Positions 44,746 to 57,062 of a stretch of 64,000 nt of DNA are shown here, piece after piece. The notes below the pieces were generated by a model. It saw only the letters and a program-made list of their open reading frames with translations. It did no database searches and was not told the origin of the DNA. How positions within the stretch are numbered: the first letter of the stretch is position 1; every line of letters begins with the position of its first letter. A program made the position numbers and the translations under genes. Origin of the DNA: Corynespora cassiicola (lineage: Eukaryota > Ascomycota > Dothideomycetes > Pleosporales > Corynesporascaceae); NCBI GenBank assembly GCA_022059125.1, contig JAEUWY010000006.1, forward strand, positions 558,001 through 622,000, read 5' to 3'.

Positions 44746-47700
44746 CTACATGTTGCCAGCACCAGGGACGAGCTTCTCGATGCACTTGGTGAGCAAATTG
44801 CTCGCCTCGTGGAGCAGCTCCCACCGCGTCTTCTTGAACATATCGCGCATGATGAGCAGCATGCCGAGACAGGCGTTGCGGTCGGGCAGCTTGGACAGGT
44901 CGTCGGGTCTTTGGACGCCGCCGACTCGACGCAGGAACTGCACCATGTCTGTGACCTTGTCGTCGTAGTTGCGCAGTACGTAGGGCGACTTGACAGGGCC
45001 GTCGAGCGCGTAGCCATATGACCACACAATCAGCGCTGCAAAGTATAGCACCCACGGGCGGTTGAGGAGGAAGTCGTCGCGCGCCGAGTAGGTGAGGCCT
45101 GGAGGGGGGGAGGGTCCGTGGCCGTGGCCCTGGTGCTCCTCTGGGACCATGACGTTAGACAAGAAGCGGAGGGCGTAAAAGGTAGCGTCGCGGGCCCGAG
45201 CCGTGGGTGCCCAGGACTCCTTCATTCTCCGCTGAGCCCCGTTGTAATCCTGATGGGTAATCGAACGCCCCAAAAGCCTCGTGGCACCCGCATAGATCTG
45301 GCAGTCTACGATGTCGACATGCATGGCCATGTGGGCCATGTGATGCAAAACGGTACGCGATTCGAAGACGTTGTCGTTGTCTAAGCCGCTCGAGTAATTG
45401 TAAGAGTTCTGGCCTGAAGACTCATTAGGACGTGCAAGTGACTCGTCAAAGTCCTTCTTCCAGAAATCAAATGCCCGTGTCAGCGAGCCCCGCCACTTGT
45501 CGCGTCCTCCCAGTGCTTGCGCCGACACCCCGAGGGAGCTGACTTGCAAGTCTCGCTGGTTCATGTGCCACGAAACGCTCAACAAGCCGGCCATCAAGAT
45601 GGTTCTACCAAACGAGTTAGTCCGTACTCCTTGACCATTGAGAGTCTTCTTCAAGCCATCGAGGAAAGTCGTGGGCTTGACTCCATTGTTGTGAAGACTC
45701 GCCTCCACGCGCCCCACCTCGGAGCTGCTCGTTGCAGACCACAGGGCCTCGTCGCACGGTAGAGGGAGTCGCATCTCATGGGCGACCATGACAGCGCTGT
45801 GGCCAAACATGGTCGCGTGTATGCTGTCCATGACAAAGGCAGCAAAGGCGGCTCTCCTGGTGGCCTCGTTGGTGATCCAGTGGTTCCACCATTCGTCCGG
45901 AGTGTTGGCTCCACCGTGCGCCCCGTTGGTTTTGCCATCCTTGACACTGGGTGGAGAATCCATCGCAGATCTGCCGATCAGTGAGCTACCTCGCCTCATC
46001 AGAGTTAACGTTGTGGCGTGGTGGATGTGCGCACGCTCGTGCAACGGTCGGGTCGAGTACATCTTCTCGAAGCTCTCGAGGAGAAGCAGCGCCTGGAAGA
46101 CCCAGAGCTTGGCCGGCGGCCGGAAGTCCTGGTCCATGAATATCTCCCAGCGTAGGTGCCAAGCCAAGAAATTGGACAAGGCAGCGCATGCCTGAGTCGT
46201 GTCGTGGCCGTATGTCTTCTCCAGACATGATGCGCCAAGACACATGATGCAAAGCAGCAAGAGGTCGGGACATGTGCTTGCATTGAATGTCGGCTTGTGC
46301 AGGATGGGAAGCTGTGGGTGGAAGTGGACCCAATAAGAGCTGATGTACGTCTGCATCATGTGCAAGCTCAAGACGTGATGGTCCTCATCTACGTTGCCAT
46401 CGAATATGTCTTCCTTCTGCTTCTTGACTGGTGCATGATCCGTCTCGTTGAATCGACCCTCGATCAATTCCATCAAATTCTTGCGCTTCTCCTCGGAGAG
46501 GACCGACTCTGGGAGAGATGTGTCGAGGATACTGTTGACAGCCATGGGGTGCACAGGCGGCGCTGGGTTATTGAAATATCCTGACACCGAGGGATCATAG
46601 TTAAAGTACGGAGCCTGGAGGCCGATCTGCGCAGAAGCACCAGCAACTTGGTTGACACCGGAGCTAGCGGGGTAGCCCATGGGCGACGCACCAGGACCAA
46701 AGTTGGAGTCGTTGAACAGCCAAGCCGCAAAGTCATCAGCCATGGCGAATGGAGACCTGCTGTAGCCCTCACCACCAAACATGGGAATAGCATAGGACGG
46801 CGCTTGGTCCATTATCCCCTCAGACACGCCATTCATCCTGGTATCCATTTGCGATTGCGAGGTGGATTCGACGCCGTTCATAGGCGTCTGTCCCGAAGTA
46901 CCATTATAGTACTGGCCATCTTGCTCTCTCGAGACTGGCGTGCCCGACTGCTGTCCTTGTGGAAACTCGGGCGGTGGCAGAGACGATAGAGGAGGAAAGT
47001 TTTGCTGCGACTGATAGCCGCTGGCAGGAGTGTTCTGATAGGTAGTAGAGGATGCGGATGGTGGGTAGGATTGCGACGGTGTCTGGGCTGAGTTGTATGG
47101 TGAGCTGGGCCCGTACTGCGACAGGTTGGACGTTTGGGCGCGTAGCTCCGGGCGCTGAAAGGTACCGTTATTCATGTGTGGGGAGTTGTGGAGGGGTGGG
47201 CGCCCGCCACTGTAGCTGCTGAACGACGGGCGTGGTGGGGGTGCAAAGTTCCCAGAGCTCTGGTTCTGCAGGTCGTAGGGCTTAGCATCGGGACCGCCCC
47301 GATACGATTCGTCACTGCCAGGTCTGTTCAGCGAGTCCTGTCTGCTTATGTTGGAGGCAGGAGACTGCATGGCTGGCGGCGACATGTGAGGGCCTGAGGC
47401 ATTGGTCGCGGATGCAGGGGACTGCAGCGAAAACGACGACCTCTCGGATCCTCCTGGCTGCACCTATCATAAATCAGCGAGCCGCCAGAAAGCCAGGCAC
47501 GGGGAACCTTGGTCCTTACCGTCGGGGAGTTCTTTATGTTGTTTAGTTTGTTTGTCGTTCCATTCTTTGGGGCCATGGCCGCAGTCACGATGGGGTTCAT
47601 GTTGTGCATAAAGGTATCTTTGCGCAGCAACTGAGACCCTCTCGCCGTATGTCTCTCCTTGTGCCGCGCACACAGGTCCTGTCGCACGAACGAGCGGTGG

Positions 47701-48178
47701 CAATCGGGAAAGTCGCAGTGGTAGATTTGCTTGGGGTTATCTGCGCAGGTCAGCTGCTGTAGGGCCCATGTATGCACCTCCCCACCCGCAGGGCAAAAGG
47801 GCCAGAGGTGAGGTCGGAGGTCGGAATCCAAGACTCACGGTTCAGCTGATGCCGGTACAGATGCTCAGCGCGCGAATAGCTCTTGCCGCAGCCCTCGTGC
47901 GGGCACTCAAACTTCTTGTCCAAACCCTTTCTGCTCCGCCGCCTCTTGCGCGACGAGCCCGTCGCCTCGCCACCGTCGTTGGCGTCGCCATTGTTGTCGC
48001 CGTCCGTCTCCTCGCGCTCGCGCCGGCGGCCCCTGTTTTCGTCGCGGTCTGGGGAAGCGGGGGTGGGCGGCTCTGCAGCAGCGCCCGTGGTGGTGTCCAT
48101 GTTCTGAGGGAACTGTGTCTGAACCTTTCCAAAATCCGACGCGTGCCCGGCATGCATTGATAGAATTTGCGCCGTCAT
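44746..48178 (-). CDS. C2H2 zinc-finger transcription factor with fungal_trans domain
   Basis: Three exons, 48178-47839, 47740-47520 and 47463-44746, encode 1092 aa. Introns of 98 and 56 nt have donors GTGAGT and GTAAGG, branch CTGAC in the first, and both phases agree. Two C2H2 fingers are created across the first splice: FECPHEGCGKSYSRAEHLYRH plus H from exon 2 (about residues 90-114), and YHCDFPDCHRSFVRQDLCARH (about 120-144). A basic RKRRRSRKG stretch precedes them. A Ser/Pro/Gln/Tyr-rich disordered region of about 350 residues follows. The fungal_trans regulatory domain (about residues 540-900) includes MMQTYISSYWVHFHPQLPIL and LWVFQALLLLESFEKMYSTR. It is a nuclear regulator; targets unknown. 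The very long upstream intergenic region suggests complex regulation. Confidence 0.92.
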
Positions 48179-48894
48179 GGCCTACGGGGCCGGGGGTGTT
48201 GTTGAGCGGGATCAGCAGCAGACTGGCTGTGCAGGTCGCTGTGGGGAAACGGGTCGGCGAGGCTGTTGCGGACTGCGGAAGGTCTGGCGCCTGGCGTATG
48301 GCAGCTGGCAGCGGGCGGTCTGTGTGTTTGTGTTGGCCGGGTCGGCGGTTGGCGGGGGTCCCTCTCGCGCGTGTGCCGTGACCGCAAGGGAGAGCAGGCA
48401 GAGTCAGAGGCAGGCAGCTGGCGAGGCAGAGGTAGAGGCAGAGGGGGAGGAGGCAGAGGACTGCCGTCAGTGTGATGTGCTGCGAGGATGTCGGACGTCG
48501 GCCGTCATGTCAGGACGCAGTATGGGGCATGCAGGACGCAAGATGCAGAAGCCGGTCACGGGGCAGGCGACGGCGACGGGGGCACGGCAAGCGCAGAAAA
48601 AGGACAGTGAGGCGGGCGTCGATCAAGCACGCCGATGACACTGGGAGGGCAGATCACGGGACCGGCGAGCAGGGCAGGTGCCTGTGGTTGCTTGGGGCTG
48701 GACTCTGGGGGGAGAGACTGATCGGGTTGTTGATCGAGGGCAGGTGGAGGATGGGCTACGGGGCCGGATCTCGCGCGTGCGCTGCTGGCCGGGGCGGCTT
48801 GGGGCGCGTGGAGCGTGCAGCGTGGAGCGTGCAGCCTGGGAGGCGGCGTGGAGGGAAGGGGAGGGGAGGGGTGGCGGTGGTAGTGGTGGTCTCG

Positions 48895-48915
48895 CGGCGG
48901 CGGCGGCGGCGGCGG
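48895..48915. repeat. CGG trinucleotide microsatellite
   Basis: Seven CGG units in a row, followed by degenerate GGTAGYGGTAG-type units to about 48950. Readable directly. Lies in the upstream region of the C2H2 regulator. Confidence 0.9.
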
Positions 48916-49067
48916 TAGTGGTAGCGGTAGCGGCAGCGGTACGGTGGTGCGGTCGGGTGGTGCTAAGCTGCCAATGACCTGCAGAATCAGGCGGGCCCTC
49001 AGTGGCTGCGGAGGCGGGATGGGGACCTGGCGACTCGTCGGTCGGGCTGCTGCCGTCCGCTGGGGGC

Positions 49068-49097
49068 GGATGGGATGGGATGGGATGGGGGATGGGG
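49068..49097. repeat. GATGG/GGGAT tandem repeat
   Basis: Several GGATG units in succession, directly readable, in the G-rich part of the same upstream region. Confidence 0.8.
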
Positions 49098-49342
49098 GGT
49101 GGACTGGCCGTGGGCTGGCGGACCGGATCAGGGCGACGTGGGGAAGAGGGCACAGAGGGGGGGATGGGGGGAATGGGGGCAGTGGGTAGGGTAGGGCAGG
49201 GCATTAACTATGGCAGCGGCGGCATGTAAGCGGATGGAGATAGATGGGATGACTTGGACGGCGCCGGCAGCGAGCCTCGAGGGATCTCCGCAGTAACCGC
49301 GATAAGAGGGGCGGGCGCAGGATCAACCCGTCGCGGTGGGTT

Positions 49343-49382
49343 AGCCAGGAAGCCAGGTAGCCAGGGAGCCAGGGAGCCAGGA
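49343..49382. repeat. AGCCAGG tandem repeat
   Basis: About five imperfect copies of a 7-8 base AGCCAGG(G/A) unit. No function evident. Confidence 0.8.
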
Positions 49383-49644
49383 CATGGACGGCAGCAGGCA
49401 GAGTGGCAGATATAGCCCAGGCCTCCGCCCTCCGAGGAATTTTTAAAAAGAGGGGCTGGCGGCCGGAAGCCAAAGCCAATTCAAAGACGTGCGTCTGAGC
49501 CGGCGGGAAGAGTGCGAATCTCGACAAATGTCGACCCGCCAGTGACGGCGCGCCCGTCAGCAGCAAACAGCCCCGGGGGAGGGCAGACAGTGGTGGAAGG
49601 AGGGCCAGGCCGGCCGTGGGTCCAATGCCGGCCGGTTCGCGTCG

Positions 49645-49703
49645 CATCTCATTTCATCTCGTTCCATCTCATTGCATTGCATCTCATCTCATCTCATCTC
49701 ATC
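49645..49703. repeat. CATCT pentanucleotide tandem repeat
   Basis: About eleven units of CATCT/CATTT/CATTG type, the last five nearly perfect (ATCTC repeated). Pyrimidine-rich on the plus strand. Confidence 0.85.
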
Positions 49704-51160
49704 GCCGGCCAGACGAGCCACACGGCCGCCCGAACCCTCGAGCTTGAACCCTCGAATGCAGGCCTCTGTCGCAAGTGTGGAGAAGCGAAGCTTGAGCCCT
49801 GCCAGACGGCCAGCGTGGGATGCGCGTGGGGGTCCGCGACGGCTCCTCTGGCTAAAGTCAGCGCTTCTCGTAAAAGCCCATGTTTAAAGAGACGGCCGCG
49901 GCCAGTGCTGAGTCCAGCCAGCCAGTATCAACACCACTCGATATCTCCTGTATCTATACTATCGACGATGACGGGCACGCTTTGGGCAGCTTCTGCAGCA
50001 ACACGTCGTCGTCCCATTCCTCGACCAAGAAAGCTCCGACCCCCCTCCCCTCCCCTCCCCTCGCTCGCTCGCTCCCCCCTCCTCTGCGCTCCACCCGGTG
50101 AGCCTCTGCGCCTCTGCGCCTCTGCAACTCGCTGGCCCGGCCACCGCAGCTCGGCCCTTCGTCTGATCCCCTCCCGGTGCAGCAGCCTCGATGAAAGAAA
50201 CGCTCCAAGAGCGAGGTCTGCAGCAAGTCGTATCCCCCAACACCGCTAGCCTGCGCTAGAGCGTGATATCTCTGCCTCTAGCTGCCTCTGCCCTTCTGCG
50301 GGTTGCTGTTGCTGCTGCCACCGCTGCCACCACTGCTACCATTACCGCCCGCCTGCTGCTGCTGTCACCACTCCCCCGGCTCCGACCTTGCTCTCTCCAT
50401 GGCCGCCCGTCTGTCCATCCGTCCACCCATCATCACTAATTCTTTCGCCTCATTGCACGTGCCCCATTGGCTCCTCGTCCTCCTCCGACGCCCTCGCTAT
50501 CCGCCCCGGCCGGCCCGTGCAAGAGCGAGGGCGTCCCGGCTCTCCAATCACGACGCCTTACCCCAGATCCAGGAGGGGGCACGCATCACGCGTTCGAGTC
50601 GAACAGGCCAAGACCCCCCTCCCTCCCGATTATTGTGGCGCACTGCAGTCATTGCAGGCATGCGGGAATTGCAGCGAGCGCGCACGCTCGCGCTCCCACC
50701 ACCACCACCTCACCACCCCGGTCTAGTCTAGTCCAGTCCAGCGAAAAAGGCGACGACGCGAATCCGCTCCGAGCCGACGAATCGATGGCGCCCAAGAGGT
50801 CACTTTTTGGTTTTTCCTTCCACGCAGGCCGCTCGTCATCATGGTCGACTGCGCAGCCATCTACTTTTTTTTACTGGGCAAGTGGCAGTGGCAGTAGTGG
50901 CAAAGGACCGCATGGTGGAGGCTTCTTCCCTGCTCTGCATCCGCGAGCGTGTGCTGCGCTGGCACTCTGGTCCCCCAAGGCGTAGGGCAGAAACGCTGCC
51001 TTTCGGGATGGGGCGCCATGCCATGTGCCCAATTCCGGTGTGTTGCACAGAGCAGCATGCGAGTAAGAAGGAGGGATTAAACAGAAAAATAACGGCCATG
51101 ACCTAGATGTTCACTCATCGGCACGCGGCGAGCTCCTCCAGGCAAGTCCAGGCCAGGACA

Positions 51161-51185
51161 GGGCAGGGCAGGGCAGGGCAGGGCA
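51161..51185. repeat. GGGCA pentanucleotide tandem repeat
   Basis: Five perfect copies of GGGCA. Simple repeat without evident function. Confidence 0.9.
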
Positions 51186-52791
51186 GACTCTTGACCGTTC
51201 AGCGTACCAGTTCGCACTTCTCCCGCCTGAGGCTGACCCCATCCCATCCCAACCTCAACGAGTGAAAAGATCCCCGGGGTCCAAGGCCTCGGGGGCGGCG
51301 CAGTCCAAACGAGTCCTCATCTGAGCGCAGTACGTGCCCTCTACCAGGTAGGGTATTCCGATCTTGATGTCACTTGCTCAGTGTGCGCACGCGACAGCCA
51401 CTGGCTTGCTTGCTTGCTTTTTCCTGCCCTGCCGCGTTTCGACGCCGTGGGTGCTTCCTTTTGTTGACCCCCGATCCGAGCCCCCTCTGTTTGAGGCTTA
51501 CTGGTAGAGGGAGCGCGCGCGAGAGACAAGACTCTCCACGACCTTTGCCGTCTCGCACATCACTCACCACCTCGACCCATATGCCCCGTCCATTGGCCCC
51601 AAAACCCCCCAAAATCAGTGAAATGTCGTGACGAACCCATCCCGCATCGCGATGCGATTGGACAGGCACAGCTCCAGGCCCATGTACGATGCAACGCGAC
51701 CCCCCAACAAAGCAACCACGCAACCACACCTCCCAACTCCAGGGCCCTAGGAGAAAAAAAAAACCTCCCCCCCCCCAGCCCAACCCCAGCCCAGCCCAGC
51801 TAAGGAGAATTTTCCTTCTGTGTCGACGGCCATGGTAATGGTGCTGGTACTGGTGCTCGTGCTGGCCCTCCCATCCAAGCATACCGTTCGCCCTCCTTCA
51901 CTCACCCAGCCGCCCCCAAAATCCAAAACTCTAAATACGAGATTCATCCACCCCCAAACACGCCCACCCATCTTGCCCCATGCCCATGTCCATGCCCAGC
52001 CTCGCCCGCGCGCCTCCAAAACGTGCGCAAAAAAACCCTCCGAAACCTCTTGATCGGCTCTGCGTAACCGTGGCACGACGCTTCTTTGGCTGTTGGAAGA
52101 AAAAAAGGGGGGGGTGGCTCTCTCCACCCCTTCGTAGCCACCCACCCACCCGCCCACCGATGCGTAGCCTGGGGCCAGGGCATACCAGCCAGCCAGGACC
52201 ATGGGTGGGCGAGGCGAGGCGAGGGCGCTTGTCGAGATCGCGCGCAGCATCGTCGACGATTGCTCCGTCATCGGTCGTGCGAATTGAATTGCCTTTTCGG
52301 AGGTGGGCGTTGCATGCATGCGTGCGTCGACGCCATGGCATGTCTTGCCTACCCAACAAGCCAGCCAGCGGCTCCGGGATGGGATGTGCAAGTCGTATGT
52401 AGCGGTACCTCACCCCCCTCGCCCAGATTTATGCATCGGAAAGAGGCCGAGGGAGCCGGGTGCCTGAACAGAGGGAGCGCATCACTGGCAGGAATTGTAC
52501 TTCTCTGAACGTACCACGGTGACCATGAGACCAACTCGAAGGGAAGAGGGTGGAAAGAAGAGTTTCAAAACAAAACCAATCTGCTTTGGTATCTTCTGCA
52601 TGGAATTTCCAGGTAATAAACATCTAATGGCCGCCGTCTGAGGGAGAGAAAAAAGACCTAGCCCACCCCACTCTGCCCTACCCTACCCTAGCCACCCAAC
52701 GCTTCCATGGCGAAAAAGAACAAGAATATTAGCATTATAATTCCGTCCGTTTTAAAGTTACAAAAAATGCATTCGCTGGTGAGGAATGCGG

Positions 52792-54388
52792 CTACGAATC
52801 GGCCGCCCCTGCCTTGTCTTCTGATTCCTTGGCCTCGACCACCTTATCAGGCTCGACAGAGGCCTCTGGCTTTTCCGCCTTCTCCGGCTCCTCAGGGCTA
52901 GGCTTATCGTTGTCAGTGTCTGGCTTGGCACCAGGCTCTGTTCCTGTCGCGGCCGCCTTGTCCTCGTCTTCTGTTTCGGCGGTGGGCTTGTCGTCCTCAG
53001 GGGCATGGCTTTCTTTTTCCTGCGGGTGGGGCTCAGGATCGGCCTCCGCCTTCACATCATCGTCTTTTTGCTTTTCAGCTTCGCCTGCGGCGTGGGAGCT
53101 GTCTTCTTCATCGGCCGTAGGCGCGCTTTCCTCTGAGGCCGCTTCCTCGCCCGTCGTTGTCTCTACCGGTGCTGTCGATTCGTCGGAAGCGGCCTCCACC
53201 TCTTCGGATACCCCCTCTGTAGTGGGGGCGAGATTCGCGGCTTGGTCTTTTCCTGACTTGTCTTCCTCTTCCTCACTCTCCTCTACGACCGTAGTGACAG
53301 ACATGGCCCCGACAGAAGGTGAGTGCCGGTGGCGCTTGGTAGTGGTCGTCCCCGTAGAAAGCGCCCCGTCTGCCGTGTTTTCAATAACAGAGCCAGTGCC
53401 CGAGATGTCAGAGCCAGAGAGGGGTTCGTCCCGAGACATTATCTTGGGTGGCGCTGCCAATGGCTCTGCCGACGGCTCAACTCCCTCTGCTTCTGAAGGA
53501 ATTGTATAGTTGTCCTCTGGAATCAAGCCGTAGACATCGCACACCGTCTTGAATAAAATATAAAGCCCAGTCCGCCCCTCAACCTTCCAAAACATTTCCC
53601 GATGCTGAAACCAAGCATGTGCAAATATGCGGTACACTCGTCTGAAGATGTTGGTCAAGTGGCGTATTTGTTGATGCTGAGTGGCCTGATCGGTGCCCAT
53701 GGCCAACCGCGACGGGAACGACTTCTGTGATGTGAGGAGATTGGCAGCCCAATCCAAGGTGTGGCAACAATAGTCTATGGCGCAGCAAGACTTGGGAGGG
53801 TCATGGACCGCACACAGGTACTGCCATTCCGACGCGCGCATTTCCGGACAAGTGGTGGCAGAGCACGCGGGGGTGTCCGAGAACAGCGCAATTATAATCA
53901 GGTTTACTTTCTGCGTGAGGAAACGGCAGAGCTCGTACAGCCATAGGGTCTTGTCGATGTTCTCGGGCGGTTGCGCCAGCTTGTGTGCCATATCCCTATC
54001 GACAGCGACCGTGCTGTTGGAGCCCTGCGGGTGGGTCAGGAAGTTGTGGTATGCCTTGAGGTGTTCGGTCAATTGGAATGCCGAATCAATCTGCCCGCAT
54101 TGTCAGCCCATCCATCCAAGCGCCCCATGTTGTGATTGAGGTTGTGGTTGTTGTCGCATGGCGGGCGCATACCTCTGACAGCTCGACCAAAGGCGGCCCT
54201 TCAGCCATGTCCTCGGCCTTTGTGCCTGGCCGTATCCTCCTCGCGGCGCCATGATCTAGGTTGCTGAAGAGCTTCTGTTGCTCGCTGGATGCTGCGATGG
54301 GAGACTTGGGCCCCAGCTGGTCCTCGGCGATGGGCGGCGGGCTGGGGAGTCGCGGCGAGCTGGCCGGAGACAAGGCGGAGGCGGTCAT
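52792..54388 (-). CDS. MOB/phocein-family protein with long acidic C-terminal tail
   Basis: Two exons, 54388-54173 and 54090-52792, encode 504 aa; the 82 nt intron has a GTATGC donor and GGGCAG acceptor and rejoins ELSEIDSAFQLTEHLKAY. Residues about 75-270 form the Mob1/phocein domain: the ENIDKTLWLYELCRFLTQKV helix, the zinc-site Cys pair in CSATTC, WQYLCAVHDPPKSCCAIDYC, and the His pair in IFAHAWFQHREMFW. MOB proteins activate NDR/LATS-type kinases or scaffold STRIPAK complexes in polarity, septation and hyphal fusion. The phocein-like branch is the closest impression. The last 230 residues are almost only Glu/Asp/Lys/Ala/Pro/Thr (EESEEEEDKSGKD), a disordered tail absent from classical Mob1. 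Transcribed divergently from the CobW-type gene. Confidence 0.88.
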
Positions 54389-54951
54389 GATGGCTGGGGA
54401 GGGGCGGAGCAGAGGGCGAGGAGACAGGAGGCGGACGGTGTGCTGTCGTCTGGCGCTCGCTGTCGGTTTAAGTTGACGCCGCGAATCTCGAAGCTGCAGG
54501 GTCGAGCTGGCCGCGGCGCTAAGCCTCGGAACGGATTAGCGCTTTTCCTTTACCAGACGTGCACCCGTGAACAACGGCTACGTCACACCTTGATCCAAAT
54601 TCCGCGCCTCAGCTTTTCTATTGTGCGAGGTGAGTACCTGCATTTCTCGTGCGTCGAGCCCTGCCCTGGTCTGTACTAGGCTGCTTGTCCTAGCTTGTTG
54701 TATGGCAACGCCGAAGCCCAGCTTCGGAATTGAAAATTGATTCGGAACTGGAAATCGCTTGATCTGCCGTCATTTCTTCCGCAGATAAAGTTTCCGGGGT
54801 TTTTTTACTGCTTCGCCATCCAGATTTTATCTTCTTCTCGTGCATCTTCCGTCTTCTTACCCTGACTCCCGCCCATAGTCTTCTTTCCCCAGACCAGATT
54901 GCCAGCGTTCCGAGGTGCACCCCACCACACGGAAACCCCACGTCAGCCACC
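54389..54951. promoter_or_regulatory. divergent promoter, MOB-family / CobW-type genes
   Basis: 563 bp between the two start codons with no coding feature. The half near 54952 is T/C-rich (TTCTTCTCGTGCATCTTCC), as in many fungal transcription start areas. Confidence 0.45.
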
Positions 54952-56270
54952 ATGGACTCCGATGACGAGATACCATCACTCGTACAACCTGAATCGAACG
55001 CCAAGATAGCTACCGAACAGGACGAAGAACCACCTGCCCTGGTCACTACAGAAGATGCTCCCTTTGGCAAAGTTCCTATTACCATCGTGACTGGCTACCT
55101 CGGTGCCGGAAAGACTACACTGCTAAACTATATCCTGACGGAACAGCATGGAAAGAAAATAGCGGTAATACTCAACGAATTTGGAGACTGTGAGCAGCAC
55201 AATGCCCTTTTCTTTTTTTCAGCCCTGCATTAAACCCTTTGATAAGCGATCGCTGACATAGTGCCGAAGCAATCGACATTGAGAAGCAGCTCACCGTATC
55301 CGATGAGAACTCAACCGAGGCAAAGCCGATACCTTTTGTACCGCTCGCAAACGGATGTATTTGCTGCTCTGTCAAGGATGTCGGTGTCGCTGCCATTGAA
55401 AACCTAATGGAACAGCGAGGCAAGTTCGACTACATCTTGCTCGAGACTACTGGCCTTGCAGATCCGGGAAACATTGCTCCTATGTTCTGGCTAGACGATG
55501 GTCTAGGCAGCAGTATCTTTTTGGACGGTATTGTCACTCTGGTTGATGCGAAGAACGTCCTGAAGGCTTTGGACGAAGGCTATGGTGACGACTCGGAGAA
55601 GCTGGAGGAAAGGAAGCATGAGGAAGGGCATGACGAGCATGGTCCTCTTCTCACTACCGCTCACCTTCAGATCAGCCATGCTGATGTCATTATTATCAAC
55701 AAGACTGATCTAGTTTCTGAGAAAGAACTTGGGAAGGTCGTACAGCGTGTCCGATCTATTAACGGGTTGGCCAGAGTCGAGACTACGACGAAAAGTCAGG
55801 TCCCTCAGTTGGAAGGCATGCTGTTAGATCTCCACGCGTACGATGCAGTCACAGATGCCGACTTGAAGTTTGCGAGCAAGGGCCACAGCCATATCGATCC
55901 GGTAGGTGAATTAGTAAGTCTAAAGACAGATTCTCTAACGATTTGGTAGGCGATCACAACATCTACTGTTACTTTCCCTGCCATTACACCAGAACAGATC
56001 CACAAATTTGATGTCTACCTCCGCAGTATTCTGTGGGAGGACGAACTGCCAAATTTTGTATCCCCATATTCGAAATTCGAGATTCATCGCCTCAAAGCAC
56101 GTATTCCAGTCACAGATGGCAGAATCTTGCTCGTCCAGGGCGTGGTGAATATCTACGATGTCACCGAAGGCAAAAGTGACGGTAATGAAGATTCGAAGCT
56201 TGTCCTCATCGGAAAAGGAGTGAATCAACCGGCCTTCCACGAAAGTCTTGTCGCTACTCTGCGGTCCTAA
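54952..56270 (+). CDS. CobW/COG0523 GTPase, ZNG1-type zinc metallochaperone
   Basis: Three exons, 54952-55189, 55270-55901 and 55950-56270, encode 396 aa. The P-loop is [11 protein letters not shown] (about 49-59). The metal-binding GCICC of the family is present as [10 protein letters not shown] (106-115). ETTGLADP follows as switch II, and INKTDL is the guanine-specificity motif. A His/Glu-rich loop ([12 protein letters not shown]) may bind zinc. The C-terminal CobW_C domain contains [22 protein letters not shown]1 enzymes deliver zinc to methionine aminopeptidase using GTP; the assignment here is by family. The first intron appears to use an AAG acceptor (55267-55269), because the TAG at 55259-55261 is out of frame and lies only four bases past the CTGAC branch. 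The frame then gives NEFGDSIDIEKQL, as in homologues. Confidence 0.92.
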
Positions 56271-57062
56271 TGGGAATCTCAAGAAGAGACTTGTTGTTTC
56301 CCTATGAAGCGCCGGAGCAGGTGTCCAACTTCCAAAAAAAGAGGAACCAATTGAGAAAATACCTCTAAAAGATCGACCTAGACTTATATGCAGCTTCAGG
56401 GAATATATATGACATTCGCCACATTATGCATGTGCTATTTATCAACCTCTTTAGCTGGGAAAACAATGCTCGATTTTCAAGAGTACACACTGCCGAGATT
56501 TGGGGAAACTGAAATGGATGTACTAACATGGGAGAAATGCATCAGGTATGGCGTACGAAAAGCGCATTGGAGTCGTAGCTCAATGTGTTCACTTGCGTCT
56601 TTGCACAAGCTTAGCCCGGCCGTTTCCTTCTCCCCGCGGCGCTAATCATTCGTTTCGGCTAGTCCACAAACTCTTTCGGTTGTCGGTACAGTTTTCCCAC
56701 CTCTACGCCATCCCGCACCACCCCATCATCCAGAGCGGGGCTTAGCTGCGTTCGGTATAGTTCTCTCCGCAAGCCTGGAGAAAATGGCAACATCCGTCTG
56801 ATAACATGTGGCGAGCAAGATTAACGCGGCGCCATACACTTCTGGGCATCTCGGAGTATGGACCGTGAGGATCCGAGGTGGACATGTATATGATCAGCGC
56901 CAGCTCCAAGATTTTGGGCAGACCTACGACAGCTTCAGCGGTAAGCGATCGGCGGTGGCCGCAGCGAAGTCGCTTCTTTATATTTGATCCACAGAAGTTC
57001 CAGAAAAATAGTTACTCTTTTTTGTTCTTTCCCACTATCTGGCCCGTCTTAATATATCGATT
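56271..57062. other. intergenic
   Basis: 792 bp between two plus-strand genes. A frame of 85 codons at 56388-56645 has no recognisable feature and overlaps another open frame. Nothing else seen. Confidence 0.45.

Larger units (their letters stand above)
48179..52791. promoter_or_regulatory. 4.6 kb GC-rich, low-complexity upstream region of the C2H2 regulator
   Basis: No gene supported, although many long frames are open on both strands because of composition. Strand asymmetry alternates: G-rich on the plus strand at 48200-49200, then C-rich at 49600-50800 and again at 51500-52100. It contains numerous simple repeats (listed separately) and Pro/Arg/Ser translations typical of low-complexity DNA. 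It most likely holds the promoter and 5' leader of the minus-strand regulator, plus the 3' UTR of the MOB-family gene at its right end. Confidence 0.45.

Noticed and set aside
48177..52413. Many ORFs of 100-245 codons on both strands
   Set aside because: Low-complexity GC-rich DNA with Pro/Arg/Ser/Gly translations; no conserved motif and no consistent splice structure.
52814..53509. 231-codon plus ORF rich in Ser/Gly
   Set aside because: Antisense shadow of the acidic tail of the MOB-family gene.
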